Translations under genes and position numbers: made by a program
Notes under the pieces: model-generated
The model's input: the letters and a program-made list of their open reading frames with translations, nothing else
Told to the model about the DNA's origin: nothing
Databases searched by the model: none
Origin: an uncultured Erysipelotrichaceae bacterium
GTDB taxonomy: Bacteria; Bacillota_I; Bacilli_A; Erysipelotrichales; Erysipelotrichaceae
Direction of reading: 5' to 3'
Assembly (NCBI GenBank): GCA_946621045.1
Contig: CAMOOA010000024.1
Coordinates: forward strand, 1 to 12,412
DNA: 12,412 nt
Part shown: one piece after another, positions 6,164-12,412 of the stretch
Position numbering within the stretch: position 1 is the first letter of the stretch
Layout of the letters: the number at the start of each line of letters is the position of its first letter

Positions 6164-9100
6164 TCAGTCCGTATGCATTCGTCTCCGCAACAGATATCCT
6201 GCCGCGAAGACCAGAATACCTCCAGGCAAAACGAACAGTCCGGTACCGGGACCGCCGGTTTTCGGAAGTGCGGCACCGCTGCGGTTGCCGTAACGGATCG
6301 TAAGACCATTGACGCGCACCTCTTCCAGCCGGTTTTCTTCTGCGTCCGTACCGTCCGGATTCAGCAGAATCACTTCCAGCTGCCCGGAAACATCGTTTAC
6401 CCGGAGTTCAAACAGCGGCTCTGAAGAAAGCCGGATATATCCTTTCGGATATTCCGTCTCCACAATTCTGTAATACCCGGCAGGCAGTCCTTCCAGTGCG
6501 AATATTCCGTCCCGATCTGTATCCGGTAAAGACCTCTCTCCGTTTTCACCCCAGGAAATGTCTTTCTGGATATATTGGGCAGAGGTATATTTCTCGATCC
6601 GGAAGGCAGCATCAATCAGAGTCTGCGGGTTTTCTGCGTCCAGCTGATCTTCATCCACTTTCTCCAGCGTGATATCCGCAGTGACAGGGGTATTATTCGC
6701 TGTCAGGGCGACGGAATAATCGATCCGGTTTGCGCTGTCTGCGCCGATGATCGTGTCAGTATTGTCCTTGAACACCGGTGTAAATCCCTTTGGATTACTG
6801 CCGGTTTCCTCCAGGTAATAACTGAAGACATAGATAGTCTGAGATCCTGTCTTCGGGTCAATATTCTGTTCTTCGATCGCGGGAAGATACGCAAAGGAAG
6901 CCGTCCATTGATTTGCCGGATTCAGCGTAAAGGCTTCACTGAAGCTGCTGTCCTGTTCATCCGGAGTCCGGTCATTATAGTCCGCAAGCCGGAACCCTGC
7001 TCTGCCGCCGGCGACATAATTATCTCCCTGTATCAGGGTAAGTGTTTTGGTCTGATCGGCTGTAACTTCGATATCAAACGGAAGCAGATCTCCGGATGCG
7101 TTGTTTCGAACCAGTTCAACGGTGCCGCCGGTGCTCTGCGAGAAGACTATTTTGTTTGCGTTTGTCTGCGGTTTGATATTGCCGAGAATATGCACCGTCG
7201 TACCGATCGGGACAATGACTTCCTGGCCGCCGGTGTCATTATTGGACGTACGCATTGTAATCGTTACCCATTCCGCATCCGCAGGAACGCGGGAATAATC
7301 CCGATACTCTTCATGAACATATCGCTTCAGCACAAACGAAGCGAAGGCATCGCTTCTCGCCGCATAGTCTGTGCCTTCCGGCCAGGTTTTCACAAGAGAC
7401 AGATCAATCTCCTTATCCAGAACATGGTTTTGCATCATGTTTACGATTCGGATCTGATAGTCATCGATTTCGGATCCGTGTTCTCCAGCATCCTGTTCAA
7501 ACTGCGGTTCATAGCGGACATCCCCGATTACATCAAGTGATCCGTCTTTACTCCACTGCGCAACAACCGTATCACCGCGTGAGACCGTATATGCGATTTC
7601 CTCCACCGAATAGAGAATCCGGTAAACGGTGCCGTTGTTATGAACCCGGTACATCGGCAGGCCGGTAAACTGAGGCAGCGGAGTCTGATTCTTTTCTGCC
7701 CGCAGAGTCTTTCCCTCTATCGCCGTGAAATGGTCGATGACATCGGGCGCATCCGGATCACTTTCATTCACCTTGACTTCCATCTGTTCGAGCTGGAATA
7801 CTGCCTGCCAGCTGTATGCATCCCCGCTGAAATCCGCCCATTGTTTTTCCAGCGGGATATCCAGCAGTCTGCGGTTTACAATGGTCTGACTTCCGGTCAC
7901 ATTCGTGCTCAGTCCCGAAGGATCTGCGGTCGGTTTGCCGGTAAAATCAAGATAAACAGCTTCAAATCCTTCCGGAACTGTTTTTTCTTCAATGAAATAT
8001 TCGTAATAGAACGTTGAGTTATTGACGGTTTCCTGTACCGGAAGGTGTTCAAACGATGCACTCCATGCGCCGGATGCCGTGGGCAGTGTCAGTTCTCTGG
8101 AAAAGCCGGTGTCAATCACCTTTTCGCTGATTTCCATATCTGCCTGTGAGGAACCCTCGGTCCCGGTCACGGTAATGTTTTCAACACCGTACTGTTCATA
8201 CTGTCCGCCGAGGTTCCCGTCAAAGATATAAACATTCACCGCACCGTTGGAAGGAAGTGCAATCTGCGCCGGGGATGTTTCCTGTTTTGTCTGTGTGTTT
8301 CCGTTATTCACCCGGTACTGCCAGTTCTTCCATCCGTCCCAGACATACTGGTTATAGGTCCAGTTCACGTATGCGGCAGTATTGCCCGCATAGGTTTTTG
8401 TGACCATATGACGCGGATTACTCCAGTTCTGATCAACCCGGTAGATGTTCAGATCACATGTCGTCGAAATGTCATACTTTACTTCGGTCTTATAGCGTTT
8501 CAGTTCGAACACAGCACGCTGATCCGGAGGATTCATATCCGTATCATCCGCATTCTTCCACTTCTTCTGCACGGTCAGACTGATCGGGTCCGGTCTGTCA
8601 TCCCTCACAACCGGGACATTCTGTTCCGTTTCGACCGGGGTATCTCCCTGCTTTACGACAAAGATATATTTTCCGTCACTGCCCGTTCCGTTTTCCGTAA
8701 CCGTATAGACCGTATTGTTTATCCGGTAGCCTTCCGGCGGAACAATTTCCTTCAGGTAATAGGTCTGTCCCTCTTCCTTGACCGGAAGATCACCGAAGTC
8801 GGCGATGCCGCCGGCATCGGTGATTGCGGTTTTGTACGGCTCTCCGGTACAGGCCGCATTCTCCCAGATTCCGAATACTGCGCCGGGAAGATACTGATCC
8901 GGCGAAGTGCTGTCATCGGTTCTGCTCTTTTTTGCGGCTCTGACTCTTCCGTTTCCTCTGGTCAGAGGCAGGTTAAACCGTACGGACAGATTGGAATCAC
9001 ATCCGCCGCGCTCCATGTAGAACATTTTGAGCGTATGTCCGCCGACCTCAAACGTCTTTGTGATGTCATCTACTCCGTGTATTTTTATCTGCCCGGTCGT

Positions 9101-12100
9101 GAAATTGATCGTACCGGTGACCGGCTGATGAATTCCGCCGATATCAAGCACCAGCTCATCGTCGATAAATACCCAGAGATCATCATCGCCGGAGAATTCG
9201 TAAATAATGTCATGCATATTGCCGTCGGAATCCGCGATCTGTTTTCCGGACGGCAGTTCGAAATCGACCGTCATGCTCATGCCGAAGTGATGGTTCAGAT
9301 TCCGGTTAAAATTCATCTCCGGCTGCGTATCAACGGTATCGTATTCATGGAACGGGAAAAAGCCGATCGGCTTTGCATTCGCGCCTTCAGATCCGCCGGT
9401 ATTCTGGGAATACGTATGATCATAGAGAATAAATCGGTTGGTTCTGCGGTCATATTCCGCATAATTGGCGTTGCTGTTGTAGTAATAATAGCCGAGATTA
9501 TCCTGCCGGAATAAGCCGTCCGCATTCGGAAATGCATAGACGTTTGAATTGTGCGAATTCGGATCAAACAGATATCCGAGTCCCGGATTGCTGCGTTCCT
9601 GTCCGTTTCTGCCCGGTGTAAGTTCCGGATAGCCGTTCACCAGATTTTGTTTGACAATTCCCTGCTGGGGAACATCCTTTGTGTAGTTATTGATCCAGAA
9701 CCAGGTATCGGTCTCTCCGACATTACTGCCGCCGTATCCGAGGAATTTCAGATCATGGCCGGTATTGATGTTGTTGTTGTTATCCGGATTCGACGCAACA
9801 TTGGACTGAACATCCAGCGCGCCGGATCTGGTAAAGTCATAATTCCCGCCGTTCAACGGCACATCATAATCAAACAGATTTACCGTAAGACCCTGCACAC
9901 CGTCCACCGTATCCGGTTTCCCGCTTGCCTGTCCCTGTCTGACATTGACATGTATGGTCTTTCCCTTATTTGTCTGAAGATCAAATGTGCCGGCAGAAAG
10001 TGAAACGCTGGTCACAACGGTATAGGTTTCATTGAGCTGTGAATCTGTTTTTTCAAACGAGCGGAATAAGGAACCGTTTGTTTTATGCCGGTACATGGTT
10101 TCGCTGCCTTCACGCCATGTATCCCACTCTGATGCAGGGAACATCCACTCTCCGCCCTGATACTGCGCCGGTTCATCGTTCTGTTTCCAGATCCATTCCG
10201 AATACGGCCGCAGGGTCAGACTGTCTCCGGTTGTCACTTCGATTCCTGTCAGATCCTCATCCAGATACAGCAGCCAGTTGGAGAACGAGGGCGTAATAAA
10301 ACTGGAGACCGCTTCCCGTTCATTTATGGTATCTTCTGTCTCCATAACATCGACGGTATTCTGATCGCTCAGGTGGATTACCTGTACCTGTTTTTCCATC
10401 TCTGCCTGCGTCTCATTTACAGGCAGATCGTTGATCAGAACCGGAGAATCCGCACCGGAATACACGCCCTTTGCGGCATTGCCGGCCAGTTTCACTTCCA
10501 CGAGCACTTCACTGCCTTCCGCCGGCTCGATCTCTTCGCCGCCGCTCCGGATGGAAATATCAAACAGAATCGGTCTGAACGGTATGTTTTCGCGTCCTTC
10601 CGTCAGATTTTCCGTGATATTCCTCTGTATCTCAGAATATGCTTCATCCGCTTCCGTGATTTCCTTCACATAAAGTTCTGCATCTTCCGGAATCCCGGCA
10701 TCTTCCCCGTAAGTAACAGTGATTTCCCAGGTTTCTCCGCTGCTTGAAATCATACGGGTTTTCAGCTGACCGTCCGTGACCCGGACGGTAAATACTTCGC
10801 CGTCATCCATCGTTACCGTCAGTGTTTCTTCACTGTCAAAGGGCTTCAGGGAAATCAGTGCCCAGTCGCCCGCCTCAACCGTCTGTTCATTTATTTTTCC
10901 GATCTGTCTTTTTGTCAGATCGCCGGAGTATTCACATTTGAGATTCCGTGTTTCCTTCAGTGTTCCGACCTTGATCTCTTCCTGTACATGCGTCACATAC
11001 AGCAGTTCCGGATTACTGAAGGAGATTTCTGTTACCCCGCGCACAAATTCTCTGGTGCTGTCCGACACCGTCACATCATCCAGTGTGAATGCAGTCTCGG
11101 CTTTGCCGTATTCCGTATCCCCTTCCGCCGCATTCATCCCCGCATCGGGATGCTGATCAGCGGCACTGCAGATTCCCAGTATCTCCGCAAGTTTTGTGAA
11201 ACTCACATATCCGCCGCCCGGAAGCCGGAATTCATACTGTCTGCCGTCGATCTCGTAATGAAAATCAACGGTATATACGATTGCATAAACCGAGAAGGAA
11301 CCGGCCTCAAAGGTCACCGACTCCGCTGAGCCGGACGGCTCTTCCTGCGTTTCATCAGTCTCCACAACCGACGTGCCCATTTCATTGTCCACGTGAACAA
11401 CCACCGGCTTTTCGGTCGCCTCTTCCGGCACCGCATTTGACTTCATCGTCACCCGGATCGGTTTTGAAGGTTCAATCTCATTTCCTTCTGCATCGTAGAA
11501 TGTAATATCCACCGCCTGTACACGGACAACTTCCTTATTGTCTTCTTTTACGGTTTCGTGAATTGCCTCAATGACCGGACGGTCCCAGACCGCCTTCACC
11601 TTCATTACGGTTCCTTCCGGGAATGCGCCTTCCTCATAGAATACAGTCACATCCACCCGGTTTGCACTTCCGGTAAAGGAAAGGATCTGCGGTTCTGCCT
11701 CAGGCTCTTCCGTTATCATCTGCGGATTTTCCGGCAGCTGCGCAAACCCGGTAATCAGCGGATTGAAAAACTCATATCTGCTTTCTCTGACTTCGTTATC
11801 AGTATCGCCTTCGATCACAATCAGCTGATCCGGATTATCAGCGGCATCGCGTTCCACGGCTTTTACGATTGCGGCATGGTCTGCTCTGCCGTCTTCATCC
11901 GTATCCGCAAAGACCAGATCTCCTTTGTCCGGAACAAAGCCGTCTCCTTCACGGAACAGCTGTGCATTCTTCAGCGCATTGATCCATTCTTCACAGTCTG
12001 CGCAGTACGGGAAGACATCTGCCGTAATTCCTGCATGGTACAGATTGAACATGACGAACAGGGAGTCCCACTCCGCATAAGGGTCTCCGTACCATTCCCC

Positions 12101-12412
12101 GTATCTGGTGTATCCGTATTTCCTTCCTTCCTCATCCCGGATGAAGTTCTTTGTGCTTTCCCGATAGCCGATCTGCAGTTCCGCCAGAGTAATCAGGTCA
12201 TCTGCCCATACCCCGGTCAGCTCGGCATTCCGGAACATTTCATTCCAGGTTTCCGCTGTTTCGGTATCTGCCTCAGGATCACTTTCTTCTTCCGGTTCCG
12301 TTTTTTCATCTTCCGCAGAAGGTGTCTCTTCCGGTGCTTCGGCAGGTTCCGATGCCGCATCCGCGATGACAGCCGGGTCTGCATCAGAAGCCGGAGTTTC
12401 CGCAGGTTCCGC
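6164..12412 (-). CDS. Giant LPXTG cell-wall-anchored adhesin (gene B), N-terminal end off window
   Basis: The frame is open from the right edge to TGA at 6164-6166, giving 2082 visible residues. The ATG at 12238 is internal: 58 upstream codons (acidic, Glu/Pro/Ala-rich) remain open to the edge. Residues counted from the edge: about 70-228 CHAP-type amidase fold, with Asp116 where the catalytic Cys belongs and His179 kept; about 240-725 beta-rich segments common in gut Bacillota surface proteins; about 843-1151 fibro-slime domain (FSGDDDLW at 1073, then FIDDELVLDIGG); about 1157-1275 SpaA-like isopeptide domain (Glu1222 in LKEIVPPEGY); about 1278-1518, 1517-1668 and 1669-1908 Cna-B-like domains; about 1911-2046 a second SpaA-like domain; LPKTG 2049-2053, membrane segment and RRR tail. 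Sortase would link it to peptidoglycan. Likely a host- or matrix-binding adhesin; the ligand is unknown. The start and promoter lie outside the window. Confidence 0.96.
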   Translation of the reverse strand, partial: AEPAETPASDADPAVIADAASEPAEAPEETPSAEDEKTEPEEESDPEADTETAETWNEMFRNAELTGVWADDLITLAELQIGYRESTKNFIRDEEGRKYGYTRYGEWYGDPYAEWDSLFVMFNLYHAGITADVFPYCADCEEWINALKNAQLFREGDGFVPDKGDLVFADTDEDGRADHAAIVKAVERDAADNPDQLIVIEGDTDNEVRESRYEFFNPLITGFAQLPENPQMITEEPEAEPQILSFTGSANRVDVTVFYEEGAFPEGTVMKVKAVWDRPVIEAIHETVKEDNKEVVRVQAVDITFYDAEGNEIEPSKPIRVTMKSNAVPEEATEKPVVVHVDNEMGTSVVETDETQEEPSGSAESVTFEAGSFSVYAIVYTVDFHYEIDGRQYEFRLPGGGYVSFTKLAEILGICSAADQHPDAGMNAAEGDTEYGKAETAFTLDDVTVSDSTREFVRGVTEISFSNPELLYVTHVQEEIKVGTLKETRNLKCEYSGDLTKRQIGKINEQTVEAGDWALISLKPFDSEETLTVTMDDGEVFTVRVTDGQLKTRMISSSGETWEITVTYGEDAGIPEDAELYVKEITEADEAYSEIQRNITENLTEGRENIPFRPILFDISIRSGGEEIEPAEGSEVLVEVKLAGNAAKGVYSGADSPVLINDLPVNETQAEMEKQVQVIHLSDQNTVDVMETEDTINEREAVSSFITPSFSNWLLYLDEDLTGIEVTTGDSLTLRPYSEWIWKQNDEPAQYQGGEWMFPASEWDTWREGSETMYRHKTNGSLFRSFEKTDSQLNETYTVVTSVSLSAGTFDLQTNKGKTIHVNVRQGQASGKPDTVDGVQGLTVNLFDYDVPLNGGNYDFTRSGALDVQSNVASNPDNNNNINTGHDLKFLGYGGSNVGETDTWFWINNYTKDVPQQGIVKQNLVNGYPELTPGRNGQERSNPGLGYLFDPNSHNSNVYAFPNADGLFRQDNLGYYYYNSNANYAEYDRRTNRFILYDHTYSQNTGGSEGANAKPIGFFPFHEYDTVDTQPEMNFNRNLNHHFGMSMTVDFELPSGKQIADSDGNMHDIIYEFSGDDDLWVFIDDELVLDIGGIHQPVTGTINFTTGQIKIHGVDDITKTFEVGGHTLKMFYMERGGCDSNLSVRFNLPLTRGNGRVRAAKKSRTDDSTSPDQYLPGAVFGIWENAACTGEPYKTAITDAGGIADFGDLPVKEEGQTYYLKEIVPPEGYRINNTVYTVTENGTGSDGKYIFVVKQGDTPVETEQNVPVVRDDRPDPISLTVQKKWKNADDTDMNPPDQRAVFELKRYKTEVKYDISTTCDLNIYRVDQNWSNPRHMVTKTYAGNTAAYVNWTYNQYVWDGWKNWQYRVNNGNTQTKQETSPAQIALPSNGAVNVYIFDGNLGGQYEQYGVENITVTGTEGSSQADMEISEKVIDTGFSRELTLPTASGAWSASFEHLPVQETVNNSTFYYEYFIEEKTVPEGFEAVYLDFTGKPTADPSGLSTNVTGSQTIVNRRLLDIPLEKQWADFSGDAYSWQAVFQLEQMEVKVNESDPDAPDVIDHFTAIEGKTLRAEKNQTPLPQFTGLPMYRVHNNGTVYRILYSVEEIAYTVSRGDTVVAQWSKDGSLDVIGDVRYEPQFEQDAGEHGSEIDDYQIRIVNMMQNHVLDKEIDLSLVKTWPEGTDYAARSDAFASFVLKRYVHEEYRDYSRVPADAEWVTITMRTSNNDTGGQEVIVPIGTTVHILGNIKPQTNANKIVFSQSTGGTVELVRNNASGDLLPFDIEVTADQTKTLTLIQGDNYVAGGRAGFRLADYNDRTPDEQDSSFSEAFTLNPANQWTASFAYLPAIEEQNIDPKTGSQTIYVFSYYLEETGSNPKGFTPVFKDNTDTIIGADSANRIDYSVALTANNTPVTADITLEKVDEDQLDAENPQTLIDAAFRIEKYTSAQYIQKDISWGENGERSLPDTDRDGIFALEGLPAGYYRIVETEYPKGYIRLSSEPLFELRVNDVSGQLEVILLNPDGTDAEENRLEEVRVNGLTIRYGNRSGAALPKTGGPGTGLFVLPGGILVFAAGYLLRRRMHTD
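6251..6268 (-). other. Sortase sorting signal LPKTGG of gene B
   Basis: LPKTGG is followed by a Gly/Leu/Val/Ala-rich membrane segment and RRRMHTD at the C-terminus. This is the standard tripartite cell-wall sorting signal, recognised by a class A or similar sortase that is not encoded in this window. Confidence 0.95.

Noticed and set aside
6575..7540. Plus-strand open frame of 321 codons opposite gene B
   Set aside because: Same antisense-register shadow; the gene B protein in this stretch has clear Cna-B and SpaA features.
8408..9514. Plus-strand open frame of 368 codons opposite gene B
   Set aside because: It is in exact antisense codon register with gene B, whose sense codons avoid TTA, CTA and TCA, so the frame stays open by bias. 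The protein is Ile/Arg-rich with no domain, and no ribosome binding site supports it.
12236..12238. ATG at 12238 as the start of gene B
   Set aside because: The same frame continues without a stop to the window edge in an acidic linker, there is no signal peptide after this ATG, and the CHAP-like domain would have to be secreted.

Overview
The window holds three genes, all on the minus strand, with no RNA genes and no credible plus-strand genes. Two are very large secreted proteins that run off the two edges, and a small SipW-like signal peptidase lies between them. Low-GC Gram-positive features point to a gut-type Bacillota (Clostridia or Erysipelotrichia-like). These are an LPKTG sortase signal with a hydrophobic tail and arginines, Spy0128/FctA-type pilin isopeptide repeats, Cna-B and SpaA-like domains, a fibro-slime domain, and strong purine-rich ribosome binding sites. 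The taxon assignment is inference.

Right part (12412 down to 6164): the last 2082 residues of a giant cell-wall-anchored protein (gene B). It begins in an acidic Glu/Pro/Ala linker. A CHAP-type amidase fold follows in which the expected catalytic Cys is Asp. After it come beta-rich segments, a fibro-slime domain, a SpaA-like domain, three Cna-B-like domains (two with insertions of about 125 residues), a second SpaA-like domain and LPKTG. A strong hairpin follows about 140 bp downstream.

Middle (5905 to 5384): an ER/archaeal-type (S26B) signal peptidase with Ser/His/Asp catalytic residues and two membrane segments, followed by its own intrinsic terminator.

Intergenic (5383 to 4977): a 141-bp MITE-like insertion with perfect 13-bp terminal inverted repeats and a perfect 8-bp target duplication. 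Between it and the next gene are a candidate promoter and two ATACGCGTAT palindromes exactly 21 bp apart, which look like a tandem operator.

Left part (4976 down to 1, running off the edge): a second giant secreted protein (gene A) of at least 1658 residues. It has a signal peptide, a Glu-rich linker, about 850 residues I cannot assign, a choice-of-anchor-A-like domain and the start of a tandem array of 122-residue isopeptide repeats. The anchor end is outside the window.

The likely theme is a surface adhesin or pilus-like locus: two stalk-and-tip style proteins plus a signal peptidase that may process this or related exported proteins. No sortase gene is visible.
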